NCBI RefSeq assembly: GCF_042432445.1
Contig: NZ_JBHLXE010000071.1
Coordinates: 23,162 to 87,161 of the forward strand
Reading direction: 5' to 3'
Source of the DNA: Thorsellia kenyensis
GTDB taxonomy: Bacteria > Pseudomonadota > Gammaproteobacteria > Enterobacterales > Thorselliaceae
DNA length: 64,000 nucleotides
Shown here: one piece after another, positions 38,308 through 47,464 of the stretch
How the letters are laid out: each line of letters opens with the position of its first letter
Position numbering within the stretch: position 1 is the stretch's first letter
Translations under genes and position numbers: made by a program
The notes under the pieces: generated by a model
Told to the model about the DNA's origin: nothing
Databases searched by the model: none
The model's input: the letters and a program-made list of their open reading frames with translations, nothing else

Positions 38308-38808
38308 CTAAGTCATAAAATAAGACCACAGGTTTCCTGTTGCCCATAAACATGTTGCAGCAAAAATACCTGCCCAAATATCGTCAATCATAATTCCCAC
38401 GCCCCCATCGACTTTTTTATCAAACCAGCCTATTGGCCAGGGTTTTAAAATATCAAAGAAGCGAAAAAATAAAAATGCGGCCAGTATCCATCCCCAATGA
38501 AAACTTGGGATAAGCCATAGTGTTATCCACATACCCACAAATTCATCAAATACGATGCTGCCATGGTCGTGGACACCCATTGCTTTAGCCGTTTTATCAC
38601 ATAAATAAATCCCTAATACAGAAGTGAGGATAAGTAGGATCCCATACTCTATTTCTGGTAGTTGATAAAAAAGCAACCATAAAGGGATAGCAGCAATTGA
38701 CCCAAACGTACCAGGGGCTTTCGGAGATAAGCCACTTCCTAGTCCAACAGCTAGAAAATGAATTGGATTTGTGAGCTTAATTTTTTTTAGTGGATTAGTG
38801 TCGTTCAT
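38308..38808 (-). CDS. pgpA: Phosphatidylglycerophosphatase A
   Basis: 166 residues, the family length. GLGSGLSPKAPGTFGSI, DHGSIVFDEFVGMWITL, FFRFFDILKPWPIGWFD and DDIWAGIFAA are the conserved acidic and aromatic blocks of PgpA. It removes phosphate from phosphatidylglycerol phosphate at the inner membrane; three to four hydrophobic segments are visible. In E. coli pgpA follows thiL, which is absent here. It stands alone on the minus strand. Confidence 0.95.
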   Translation of the reverse strand: MNDTNPLKKIKLTNPIHFLAVGLGSGLSPKAPGTFGSIAAIPLWLLFYQLPEIEYGILLILTSVLGIYLCDKTAKAMGVHDHGSIVFDEFVGMWITLWLIPSFHWGWILAAFLFFRFFDILKPWPIGWFDKKVDGGVGIMIDDIWAGIFAATCLWATGNLWSYFMT

Positions 38809-38916
38809 TTAATTCCTTTGGTTCTGTTGTCTCTTTTTGTCCCTAAAAAGAAAGTAAAAATAAAATAGAGTCAATTAATACGAATGATTTAAATCATCTA
38901 CTCCTTAAAACTAAAA

Positions 38917-38943
38917 TCCCCAAGCAGCCTTAGCGCTTGAGGA
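38917..38943 (-). terminator. aspC terminator
   Basis: On the minus strand TCCTCAAGC and GCTTGGGGA pair with one mismatch, followed by TTTTAGTTTT. It lies 53 nt after the aspartate aminotransferase stop. Confidence 0.7.
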
Positions 38944-38996
38944 TAATAAGTTAACGAGTTTTAGCGACAGACTTGAAAATAATATGCAAAACTCAC

Positions 38997-40187
38997 TTAT
39001 AACACAGCAACAATGGCTTTACATAGAGCTTGAATATTATGATCAGTCATCCCAGCCACATTAATGCGACCTGAGCTTACCGCATAAATAGCGAACTCAT
39101 CTTTTAGACGCGCAACCTGATCGCTATTTAACCCACTAAAGGAGAACATTCCGTATTGCCTTTGGATAAAACTGAAATCTTGTGTCGCGCCATGTTCTTT
39201 AAGAAGACGAACAAATTCATCACGCATTTTTTTTATACGGGCACGCATATCTGTCAATTCCGATTCCCACTCTTTACGAAGAACAGGATTTTCTAGAATA
39301 GTCGCTACGATAGAAGCACCGTGTGCTGGAGGATTTGAATAGTTTGCTCTAATGACGGATTTGATTTGGCTAAATGCTTTATCAGCATCTTCTTGAGATG
39401 CTGCAATCAATGTACAAGCACCTACCCTTTCGTTATATAAGCCAAAATTCTTAGAGTAGGAACTGGCAACCATTAATTCCCTATGATTTTTAGCAAAGGC
39501 GCGCAAGCCTTCGGCATCTTCTTCTAAGCCTCTAGCAAATCCTTGATACGCAAAATCAAATAAAGGTAATAAGCCTTTTGCTCGAGACAAATCGGCGAGT
39601 TGTTCCCACTGGGACAAAGTAGGATCGATACCTGTAGGGTTATGGCAACATCCGTGGAATAAAACAATGTCACCTTCCTGCGCTTGGTTTAAATCCTCGA
39701 GCATGCCTTCAAAATCAAGAGATTTATTTGCCGCATCATAATAAGCATAATCGCATACTTCGATGCCGACTGCTTTAAAAATATTATGGTGATTTGGCCA
39801 GGTAGGTTTGCTGATCCAAACACGCTTAGCTGAAGTATTGTTTGCTAAAAATTCAGCAGCAACACGTAAAGCACCTGTTCCACCTGGAGTTTGGGCTGTT
39901 GATGCTCTTTTGTCGCTGATAATCGCACTGTCTTTACCAAATAAAAGTTCCTGTGTAGCTTTTGCAAACGCAGCTAACCCATCGATCCCTAAATAATTTT
40001 TAGTTTTTTCGCATTCTAATAAAAGCGCTTCGGCTTTTTTAACACTATTTAATACAGGTGTATCCCCAAATTCATTTTTATACACACCGATCCCAAGATT
40101 AATTTTATTAGGGCGAGAGTCGGCTTTAAAAAGATCTGCTAAACCTAAAATCGGATCGGCGGGTGCTTTGATAATGTTTTCAAACAT
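38997..40187 (-). CDS. aspC: Aspartate aminotransferase
   Basis: 396 residues (E. coli AspC 396). Class I aminotransferase: N-terminal MFENIIKAPADPILGL, PLP-binding Lys in ASSYSKNFGLYNERVGA (about 246), substrate Arg near the C-terminus in GRINVAG, and HGCCHNPTGID. It interconverts aspartate/2-oxoglutarate and oxaloacetate/glutamate. TyrB is the close alternative; the similarity to AspC, including its N-terminus, favours aspC. Monocistronic, with its own terminator and a 350-nt gap before the first porin. Confidence 0.93.
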   Translation of the reverse strand: MFENIIKAPADPILGLADLFKADSRPNKINLGIGVYKNEFGDTPVLNSVKKAEALLLECEKTKNYLGIDGLAAFAKATQELLFGKDSAIISDKRASTAQTPGGTGALRVAAEFLANNTSAKRVWISKPTWPNHHNIFKAVGIEVCDYAYYDAANKSLDFEGMLEDLNQAQEGDIVLFHGCCHNPTGIDPTLSQWEQLADLSRAKGLLPLFDFAYQGFARGLEEDAEGLRAFAKNHRELMVASSYSKNFGLYNERVGACTLIAASQEDADKAFSQIKSVIRANYSNPPAHGASIVATILENPVLRKEWESELTDMRARIKKMRDEFVRLLKEHGATQDFSFIQRQYGMFSFSGLNSDQVARLKDEFAIYAVSSGRINVAGMTDHNIQALCKAIVAVL

Positions 40188-40541
40188 AGGGGCTCCTGAG
40201 TATTAAAAGTGGAATAGACTAAATATTATCGCTATTGAATCAGTAATCAAATACAGATATTAATAGAAATAATTAACTTAACGTACTAATAATCATACCA
40301 GTGTGGGTGTAATAAAAAAAGGGATATAAAATTTTTTTTTGCATCTTATCATTACTAATTTTTAATTGGCAAAAATATTAGCAAAATGCAATGAGACAAA
40401 GTTTGATGGGAATTACTCGAAATAGCTTAAAAATTCAGAAGAATAAAAATTAAATTAATACTCACATTTAAATTAAAAAACAGCACCGAAGTGCTGTTTT
40501 TATTTACTTTAACTCAACTCTCACATAAGTGAGAAGTTAAA
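40188..40541. other. Region between aspC and the first porin
   Basis: About 350 AT-rich bases. It holds the porin 1 terminator (listed separately) and presumably the aspC promoter on the minus strand. No gene seen. Confidence 0.4.
40474..40502 (-). terminator. Terminator of porin 1
   Basis: AACAGCAC and GTGCTGTT (core 40481-40486 with 40491-40496) with a tetraloop are followed on the minus strand by a U-run. It lies 40 nt after the porin stop. Confidence 0.85.
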
Positions 40542-41780
40542 TTAGAAGCTGTAAGTTAAACGAGCTGTGAATTGATCGTCAGCAGCAATACCAGCATAGT
40601 TAGTATACTCTGCTTCATCATCAATTAAGTTGAATTTATAACCTACTGCCATATCCATGTTTTTGTTAAATGAGTATTCTGCACCAATACCGACATATTT
40701 AGTTACATAAGCATCAGATACTCTATTGTTAGCATCTGTGTAAATACCATTGTCTTTGATATCACGAGCACGTAATTGATTATAAACAATGCTTGGTGTT
40801 AAACCAAAATCAAATGTATAATTCGCAACTGCTTCAAGACCACGAGTCTTTTTGTAAAACTCAGTCTCATCGCCATTTAAGTGAAGATTATTACTTTCTG
40901 CCCAGCTGATTGCCGCATACACGTTATTTGCATCATATTTAGCTGCGATAGCCCAGAATTCAGCATTGTTGCCATCTGAACCAGTACCAATGAATGAAGT
41001 AGTATTAGTTGCTGGATCTATCACATTAATTCCAAGGAATCTTTGTGATTCTAAACGATCGCTGTTTGCATATGTAACAGCTGCACCAAGACCTATTTCA
41101 TGCTCATAAGTAGTAGTGAAAGCAATACCGTCACCATTAGACTCTTTTAAGCCGCCTGTAATAAAACCATCAGCATCAGTACCAACTTCATTATGTTTAG
41201 CTTGGTATTGAACATACATATTTAAGCCGTCAACATAACCATAAGCATCATGAACTGAGTAAGTAGCAACTGACGAAGCTCTACCAGTCATGAATCTGTC
41301 CGTACCGCCACCGAAACCGTCACCACCGAATACAGCAGCATTATCAGTGAAATCATGAACATATTTCACAATACCATTGTTACGGCCAAAATCTAAAGAA
41401 CCTAAGTTACCATATTTTAAACCAGCATATGCTAAACGAGTTTCATCAGTGTCATCACCATTTCCTGAACGATTATCAGGAGTAAATTGTTGTTCAAAAA
41501 CACCGTAACCAGTTAATTCACTGTTGATTTGAGTTTCACCGTGGAAACCTAAGCGAGCAATAGTTTCATCTTCATTCGCATGCTCTTCTTTAGCAAAAAA
41601 AACAGGGTTATTATTACCATCACGAACATATCTATCGCTATCACCACGAATAGTATATTGAGCTTCAACTTTACCTTTAAGCTCGATTTTGTTGCCATCT
41701 TTGTTATAAATTTCAGCCGCGTTAGCTGCGTTAGCTGCTAACAAAGCTGTAATTGCTACTGCAAGTACTTTACGATTCAT
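40542..41780 (-). CDS. Outer-membrane general porin (OmpF/OmpC family), copy 1
   Basis: 412 residues. A classic signal peptide (about residues 1-21, ending ANAANA before AEIYN) is followed by the mature start AEIYNKDGNKIELKGKVEA. Porin blocks DETRLAYAGLKYGNLGSLDFGRN and GGDGFGGGTDRFMTGRASSVATY mark the barrel and the constriction-loop region. The C-terminus LTYSF ends in Phe, as needed for barrel insertion. It forms trimeric channels for small solutes in the outer membrane. A paralogue lies 950 bp upstream on the same strand; the two differ mainly in loops. The upstream region is long (950 bp), fitting complex osmotic or nutrient control. Confidence 0.95.
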   Translation of the reverse strand: MNRKVLAVAITALLAANAANAAEIYNKDGNKIELKGKVEAQYTIRGDSDRYVRDGNNNPVFFAKEEHANEDETIARLGFHGETQINSELTGYGVFEQQFTPDNRSGNGDDTDETRLAYAGLKYGNLGSLDFGRNNGIVKYVHDFTDNAAVFGGDGFGGGTDRFMTGRASSVATYSVHDAYGYVDGLNMYVQYQAKHNEVGTDADGFITGGLKESNGDGIAFTTTYEHEIGLGAAVTYANSDRLESQRFLGINVIDPATNTTSFIGTGSDGNNAEFWAIAAKYDANNVYAAISWAESNNLHLNGDETEFYKKTRGLEAVANYTFDFGLTPSIVYNQLRARDIKDNGIYTDANNRVSDAYVTKYVGIGAEYSFNKNMDMAVGYKFNLIDDEAEYTNYAGIAADDQFTARLTYSF

Positions 41781-42659
41781 TATAATACCTCTGCTTGGTT
41801 TTAAGTTAGTTACCCTTAGAGCTACTTCGCTGTTACTTCAAAAAACAACTTCACTGTAAGTGTATGTAATAAATTTACACAAGCTTTTTCTGGCTTGTGC
41901 TGATTATTATTCCATATTTTTTGTGTAAATAAAGATAAATTTTAGCTAGATTGAGTTTATTTTGTAAAGAAATGTATATAAAGGGAACTTTTTTGAGCTC
42001 CTTCTATATACATTATATGATGGAAATATAAATTAAATTAATGATTATAAAGAAAATACATACCTATTCTTTTTTGTTTTCAATCCAATTTAAATTAGTT
42101 CCCTAAAAAATTGTTACAACCGTCCAACTGAACAAAAAACACACTACTATTGCGTTAAAAATCAATTTTACTGTTAATTTATTGTGTGTTTTTTATGACT
42201 TTTAGTAAATAAATTTCTTTTATTCTTAATTTATTCGTCATCCAACAAATAAGCTTTACTGTTTTTTATGGGCTTTCATTTAAAGTTCATTCGCGTTGTT
42301 AAAGTAGTGTACGCAATTATTAATTTGTTAAAAATGAATTAGCAATCATTATCTTATGATCGTAGCGAATACTAGTAAGACACTAACACACTGAGCAAGA
42401 TAGGATGATTTGAATTTATTTGGTAAATTCAAAATGTACATCCTCATTTATTGATAAACAATTAATGATTCTAGCTAACTCAATTAATTACGAACGGTGA
42501 AAGTAAAAGGTATCTAAAGTTTAATGGAGTCGACTCAATTGATAACAAATTAGTTATCCATCACAACAGCACTTAGAATTGATTTAATTATGAGGATTTA
42601 ATTATGAGAACTTAATCATAAAGATTTAAAAAGCTATGGAGGAGTTCTTTGATATGCAG
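41781..42659. promoter_or_regulatory. Porin 1 upstream region
   Basis: About 880 bp of AT-rich non-coding DNA. On the minus strand it should hold the porin 1 promoter and 5' leader: a hairpin CACAAGC/GCTTGTG at 41878-41899, and CAAAAAAGTTCCCT at 41982-41995, also found upstream of porin 2 at nearly the same distance. No reading frame worth calling was found in the rest. Confidence 0.5.
41982..41995 (-). promoter_or_regulatory. Shared porin upstream motif, porin 1 copy
   Basis: CAAAAAAGTTCCCT (minus strand) lies 202 nt before the porin 1 start codon. The identical 14-mer lies 197 nt before the porin 2 start. Conserved position suggests a regulator site or promoter part; the regulator is not identified. 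Confidence 0.5.
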
Positions 42660-42664
42660 AGTGA

Positions 42665-42704
42665 AATCAAGCCTCCATTAATTTTTTTTAATGAAGGCTT
42701 GATT
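42665..42704 (-). terminator. Stem-loop after porin 2
   Basis: AATCAAGCCTCCATTAA and TTAATGAAGGCTTGATT (42665-42681, 42688-42704) pair over 17 bp with one mismatch. It lies 28 nt after the porin 2 stop. The U-tail on the minus strand is weak. Confidence 0.7.
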
Positions 42705-42731
42705 AATTGTTTTTACTAGAACTAAAAACGA

Positions 42732-43928
42732 TTAGAAGTTGTAAGTTAAGCGCATTTCAACTTGATCGTCACTGTGAATACCACGATAGTTAGTATAAAC
42801 TGCGTCCTCATCGATTAGATTAAATTTATACCCTACTGCCATGTCAATATTTTTATTAAATGCATATTCTGCCCCTACACCTATATATTTAACAACATAT
42901 GCATTTGTTTTAGCAATACCTGTTTCATCAAAGTTTCTTAAATCACGAGCCCTTAATTGGTTATATACAATGCTAGGTGTTAAACCAAAATCAAATGTAT
43001 AGTTAGCAAGTACTTCTAACCCACGAGTTTTATGCGCAAAATCTGTGCTATTGGCATAATAACCATCTTTAGAACCATATTTGCTTACATCAATTAAGTT
43101 ATTTGATTGCGCCCAGCTTATCGCTGCATAGATGTTATTCGCATCGTATTTAGCCGCAATACCCCAGATTTCTGCATGATTGCCATCTGTACCGAACGCC
43201 TCTTGTCTTTGATCTTCAGTACGATCACTATTAGCGTAGGTAAACGCTCCGCCTAACCCTGTCTGTTCATGCTCATAGGTTGTTGTGAAAGCAAAACCAT
43301 TTCCATGATCTTCACGCACTTTATTCGCGTCATTATGTTCATGCTTCGCTTGGTACTGAAGGTACATATTTAACCCGTCAACATACCCAAAGGCATCGGT
43401 TACACTATATGTGGCCAAACTCGATGCTCTTCCCGTTAAAAACTGATCGGCACCACCACCAAAACCGTCACCACCAAAAACAGGGGCATTATCAGTAAAG
43501 TCACGAACATGCTGAACGACGCCCACATTGCGCCCAAAATCTAAAGAACCCAAATTAGCATATTTCAAACCAGCATAGGCTAAACGAGTATTATCATCAT
43601 CTTTCGTATTGCCTTCACGGTTATCAGGATTAAACTGATGTTCAAATACGCCATAGCCTGTTAATTGACTATTGATTTGAGTTTCACCATGAAAACCAAA
43701 GCGCACAAATGTTTTGTCCTTGTTGCTATGATTTCCCGTGATTTTATCATTTTGTAGTTTTCCTTCTTCAACCGATCTAAAATCACTTTTTCCATTAAAT
43801 TTATATGCGGCTTCTACTTTACCTTTAAGCTGAATTTTGTTGCCATCTTTGTTATAAATTTCTGCTGCATTAGCTGCATTAGCTGCTAATAAAGCGGTAA
43901 TTGCTACTGCTAGTATTTTACGATTCAT
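42732..43928 (-). CDS. Outer-membrane general porin (OmpF/OmpC family), copy 2
   Basis: 398 residues with an almost identical signal peptide and mature start to copy 1 (MNRKILAVAITALLAANA; AEIYNKDGNKIQLKGKVEA). The barrel blocks NTRLAYAGLKYANLGSLDFGRN and GGDGFGGGADQFLTGRASS and the terminal LTYNF are present. Differences from copy 1 concentrate in loop regions such as residues 45-70 and 205-290. The pair clearly arose by duplication and may be expressed under different conditions, as OmpF and OmpC are. Confidence 0.95.
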   Translation of the reverse strand: MNRKILAVAITALLAANAANAAEIYNKDGNKIQLKGKVEAAYKFNGKSDFRSVEEGKLQNDKITGNHSNKDKTFVRFGFHGETQINSQLTGYGVFEHQFNPDNREGNTKDDDNTRLAYAGLKYANLGSLDFGRNVGVVQHVRDFTDNAPVFGGDGFGGGADQFLTGRASSLATYSVTDAFGYVDGLNMYLQYQAKHEHNDANKVREDHGNGFAFTTTYEHEQTGLGGAFTYANSDRTEDQRQEAFGTDGNHAEIWGIAAKYDANNIYAAISWAQSNNLIDVSKYGSKDGYYANSTDFAHKTRGLEVLANYTFDFGLTPSIVYNQLRARDLRNFDETGIAKTNAYVVKYIGVGAEYAFNKNIDMAVGYKFNLIDEDAVYTNYRGIHSDDQVEMRLTYNF

Positions 43929-43960
43929 TTTTATACCTCATCCTTGGTTAAATTTGTTGA

Positions 43961-44008
43961 CACTGTTAAACTAATCAAACAATATGATATTTAATTAATT
44001 TAACAGTG
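43961..44008 (-). promoter_or_regulatory. Inverted repeat in porin 2 leader
   Basis: CACTGTTAAA (43961-43970) and TTTAACAGTG (43999-44008) are perfectly complementary over 10 bp with a 28-nt spacer, 33-80 nt upstream of the porin 2 start. It may be an mRNA-stabilising hairpin (as in the ompA leader) or a pair of operator half-sites. Confidence 0.5.
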
Positions 44009-44124
44009 GTATAAATAAAATCACAAACTATGAATTGTTTGTTCAGTGATTATTCCACGATTCGTTGTTAAAAAAAGTTACTTCTTTCGCTAATCTGCAG
44101 TTTAGTGTAAGAATTTGTTTTTAT

Positions 44125-44138
44125 AGGGAACTTTTTTG
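44125..44138 (-). promoter_or_regulatory. Shared porin upstream motif, porin 2 copy
   Basis: CAAAAAAGTTCCCT on the minus strand, 197 nt before the porin 2 start and 39 nt before the start of the divergent rnm gene. It is identical to the porin 1 copy. Confidence 0.5.
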
Positions 44139-44176
44139 GCTTTTATCTGTCATTCAAAACCCATTGGACTTAGCAC

Positions 44177-45055
44177 TTGATAAAAAATACCCTTTTTGAC
44201 TTACATTCACATACGACCGCATCTGATGGGAGATTATCCCCTGAAGAACTTATTGAGCGAGCTGTTGCGCATAGAATAGATTATCTAGCGATTACCGATC
44301 ATGATTGTATTAAAGCTATTCCTTTTGCCCAAAAGAAAATTGAGTCTGAGTCTCTTCCAATTCGATTGATAAGCGGTGTAGAAATATCTACAAAGTGGCT
44401 CAGTCATGATATTCATGTTGTCGGTTTGAATATCGACATTCAAAATGCTGATTTAGAGGCCTTATTGGCATCCCAAGATGAAAAACGCCATACAAGGGCA
44501 GTGGCGATAGATAAAAAGCTTGAAAAAATAGATGTATTTAATAGCCTAGAGACGATATTAAAAGAATTAAAAGGGGATTCGGCTGACATAGCGCGTTTTA
44601 TGCCCATGATCACAAGAAATCATTTTGCACAGCATCTATATAAGATAAATAAGGTTAAATCACATCAAAAAGCTTTTGATAAATATTTAGCCAAAGGCAA
44701 CGTAGGATATGTCAGTGCACAATGGTGTGCAATAGAGACCGCAATCGAGGTAGTTCACAAAGCTGGCGGATACGCAGTCTTAGCGCATCCCTATGCCTAT
44801 CCGTTGAAAGGTAAATGGGCAAGAAAATTAATAGAAGAGTTCAAATCGATGGGGGGAGATGCGATTGAAGTCGCGAACAGCCAACTGACGCCTGATAGAA
44901 GAACACATTTTGCGAAATTAGCTCAAGAATTTGAGTTAGATGTTTCAATTGGCTCCGACTTTCATCGCCCTACTCCTTGGTCTGATTTAGGAAAAAATCT
45001 CTGGTTACCTGCAAATGTTTCTCCTATTTGGCGTAGGTGGGGATTAATGGATTAA
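44177..45055 (+). CDS. rnm: 5'-3' exoribonuclease Rnm (RNase AM, YciV; PHP domain)
   Basis: 292 residues (E. coli 293). PHP phosphoesterase motifs: FDLHSHTTASDG, LAITDHD, GVEIST, VLAHPYAYPL and SIGSDFHRP, which supply the metal ligands. RNase AM removes 5' extensions from 23S, 16S and 5S rRNA precursors and degrades short RNAs. The only start that keeps the motifs is TTG at 44177; an in-frame stop lies two codons upstream, and the ribosome-binding site is weak. It is divergent from porin 2. Confidence 0.92.
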   Translation: MIKNTLFDLHSHTTASDGRLSPEELIERAVAHRIDYLAITDHDCIKAIPFAQKKIESESLPIRLISGVEISTKWLSHDIHVVGLNIDIQNADLEALLASQDEKRHTRAVAIDKKLEKIDVFNSLETILKELKGDSADIARFMPMITRNHFAQHLYKINKVKSHQKAFDKYLAKGNVGYVSAQWCAIETAIEVVHKAGGYAVLAHPYAYPLKGKWARKLIEEFKSMGGDAIEVANSQLTPDRRTHFAKLAQEFELDVSIGSDFHRPTPWSDLGKNLWLPANVSPIWRRWGLMD

Positions 45056-45351
45056 ACCCCAAAAACACACTAATCCCTTTATGGGTTAAATTAGCTTAAC
45101 GTGAATGCTTATATAAATAAATTTTATCATAGAAAAAGATTTGTCCGAACGTTTAAATCAATTAGAGCCTGATCAACTCCATCCTTAGATTGATTAGCAA
45201 CATTTTGATCTTGGGTTTTATTTTACCCTTTTTATCATAGTGACTTAACTGTCTACTAGTACTAATCACTTATTCGTTGTGATAACAGATGAGCAAGCTA
45301 TAACTATGCTATACAGCCATAGCTCGACCATAAATAGAATTTATTAATTAA

Positions 45352-46536
45352 TTAATCATAAAACCTTTCAAGCTGATCGCGAAGATTCGGTGGAGTGCCT
45401 TTAATCGTAAGAGTATCCGTTTCTTTATCCCAAACAATTTTTTGCCCTAATTGCTCTGAAGTAAAACTGATGGTCACCCCGCCACCACTTCCTGTGAATT
45501 TAGTTAATTTTTTTATAGCGCTCGTATCAGCAGGAAATGAATCCGCTAAATCATAGCCTTTTGACTCAGTAAAAGAGGCAAAATCGACCACATCGGGCTT
45601 AGTACTTAATACAGGATGTTCTTTGGGGGATAAAAAAGAAGATAATCCTTCAATTGATAATTCTTCTCCTTGTTTAGCTTGCACTTGACAGTACTGGACA
45701 ACATCTTTTTTATAGAGTTGCTCTTCTTCTTTTGCAAGCGTATGGGCTTCACAATAATCATCAATCGCCTGAATTAATGTTTGCGTTTGACGTTTAGGAT
45801 CAAGTCCAGTCTCTGCACCTAAAAAATCTAAGAAAAAGTCACCAACCTTACGTCCAATCCTGCCTCTTAAAAAGGTCAAATAACGAGATGAGTCTTGGTT
45901 ATGTGTCCATTCCGTTATATCTAGTCGAGCCATGATGTCAGATTTTTCAATATCCAAGGCATCAATAATTTCTATAGTAAAGTCATTTTTGACACTGGTA
46001 CTTTGGGTATGTTGTAAAATCGCCATATAAAGATAATCATTGGCAACGTGGTGATAATGACACATTAACAATAACCCAGGCTCAGCAAAACTATACTGAT
46101 TGATTTCATGGACAAGGTTAGTTGCGGCTTTTTCAGAAAAAATCAAAAAATCCATTTCATCATTTTGTAAAGCTTGGAATAACTCAACAAATGGGACTCT
46201 TCTGTATATATTATCTAGAGCACTATCATTTGACGAGTGATCAATACTTATTTCATCATTTACAACGTCAAAATCACTGCTTTCATTTTGCACTTGATTA
46301 TTATCATCGTTTGGTATTTGTGCTGAAGTACTTTGGGCTTTATGGGAAAAAACAGCAAAGCCTTTATTTTTCATACTATAAAGTTGATGAAGCTTCTCTA
46401 CCATCCCCTCCACTATAGGGGTCACTTCAACCAAAGATTCATTTACTAAGAGTTCTACTTTTGCCCCTTCCTCAGGATTTACTTGTTGAGCTGCAACTAA
46501 CTGATGTAATGCTAAATGTTTAATGGTAATACTCAT
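45352..46536 (-). CDS. yejK: Nucleoid-associated protein YejK (NdpA)
   Basis: 394 residues, against 335 in E. coli. Matching blocks include IKHLALHQLV, KNKGFAVFS, DITEWTHNQDSSRYLTFLRG, RIGRKVGDFFLDFLGAE, ESFPADTSAIKKLTKFTGSGGGVTI and the C-terminal TLTIKGTPPNLRDQLERF. The extra length is an acidic, Asn/Ser/Asp-rich insert at about residues 65-110. YejK is found with the nucleoid; its exact role is not settled. It is monocistronic on the minus strand. Confidence 0.93.
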   Translation of the reverse strand: MSITIKHLALHQLVAAQQVNPEEGAKVELLVNESLVEVTPIVEGMVEKLHQLYSMKNKGFAVFSHKAQSTSAQIPNDDNNQVQNESSDFDVVNDEISIDHSSNDSALDNIYRRVPFVELFQALQNDEMDFLIFSEKAATNLVHEINQYSFAEPGLLLMCHYHHVANDYLYMAILQHTQSTSVKNDFTIEIIDALDIEKSDIMARLDITEWTHNQDSSRYLTFLRGRIGRKVGDFFLDFLGAETGLDPKRQTQTLIQAIDDYCEAHTLAKEEEQLYKKDVVQYCQVQAKQGEELSIEGLSSFLSPKEHPVLSTKPDVVDFASFTESKGYDLADSFPADTSAIKKLTKFTGSGGGVTISFTSEQLGQKIVWDKETDTLTIKGTPPNLRDQLERFYD

Positions 46537-47464
46537 AAAAAATCCTTTCTATCCTTATGTAGTACAAATGAAAAAAAATAAGCCTCAAGTGCCTTTGGCA
46601 TAAAATGGTGCTAAGAGGGATAAAAAGTCAAAAATCACTTATCTATCAGTTAGTTTCAACTAAATACAACTTGCTATTATACGCTTTATGCCCTACTAAA
46701 AGTAACTATTCTAGTGCTTAAATCAAATAATTCATTATAGCATTACGATTAAATTTAAAAATACCCATAATGCACACCATTATAAAAAGAGAGAGAAAAA
46801 CAAATACATATTAATTGATGGCAGAGGAGCTAGCTCTTATTTCACTCTCTTCGTCCTATTTTAGTTTTGTTTCGTTCTTATTTCATTACTAGTGCTCTTT
46901 TCATTATTATTTTGGGGGGTGAACTGATTAAAAATTGGTTGTTTTGATTTTGATTTTGATTTTGATTTTGATTTTGATTTTAGACAAGACGAAAACTCTT
47001 AAATATCTCATATAAAGGGCATTACCGTTTAAGTGATTATAAGATTATAAATAGTACCTAGCTAGATTATAGATTACACTCTTGATATTTAATAAAAAAT
47101 ATTCGATTGAGCGAGTTAAACTAATTTAGATTAATTGCAATAGCCACCTAAATAATTTCTTTTCTAGTCATATTTATATGTTCAATTTTTAAACCATTTG
47201 AATTGAAATAGCTTTCATTTACAAGTTATTACGTAAAATAACAATACATTTCAATTATATAGGATATTGATTATAAACATAAAATGACGCAAAAAAGCCG
47301 AATTTTCGTATTTTATCACTTTTTCCTAATTTCATAGGTTAAAGAAAAAATATGCTAGGTCGACAAGATTAATGTCTCTACAAGAAAATGTGGAAACGCT
47401 TTTAAAGCACCCTATTAAGACATTCTTAATCAAGGTTTTGATACAATAATACAAGGAGTTTATT
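46537..47464. promoter_or_regulatory. Region between yejK and flagellin 1
   Basis: About 930 bp of AT-rich DNA without a gene. It contains a (GATTTT)6 array (listed separately), probably the yejK promoter on the minus side, and the flagellin 1 promoter on the plus side. A loose sigma28-like match TAAAATGA (47280-47287) then GCCGAATT (47297-47304) has a 9-nt spacer instead of about 11, so it is uncertain. Confidence 0.4.
46946..46981. repeat. Hexanucleotide tandem repeat (GATTTT)6
   Basis: Six perfect GATTTT units at 46946-46981 (preceded by a near-copy GTTTT), in the divergent region between yejK and flagellin 1, about 480 bp before the flagellin start. Confidence 0.95.

Noticed and set aside
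47280..47304. Sigma28 promoter for flagellin 1
   Set aside because: Spacer is 9 nt where about 11 is expected; kept only as a mention, not as a feature.
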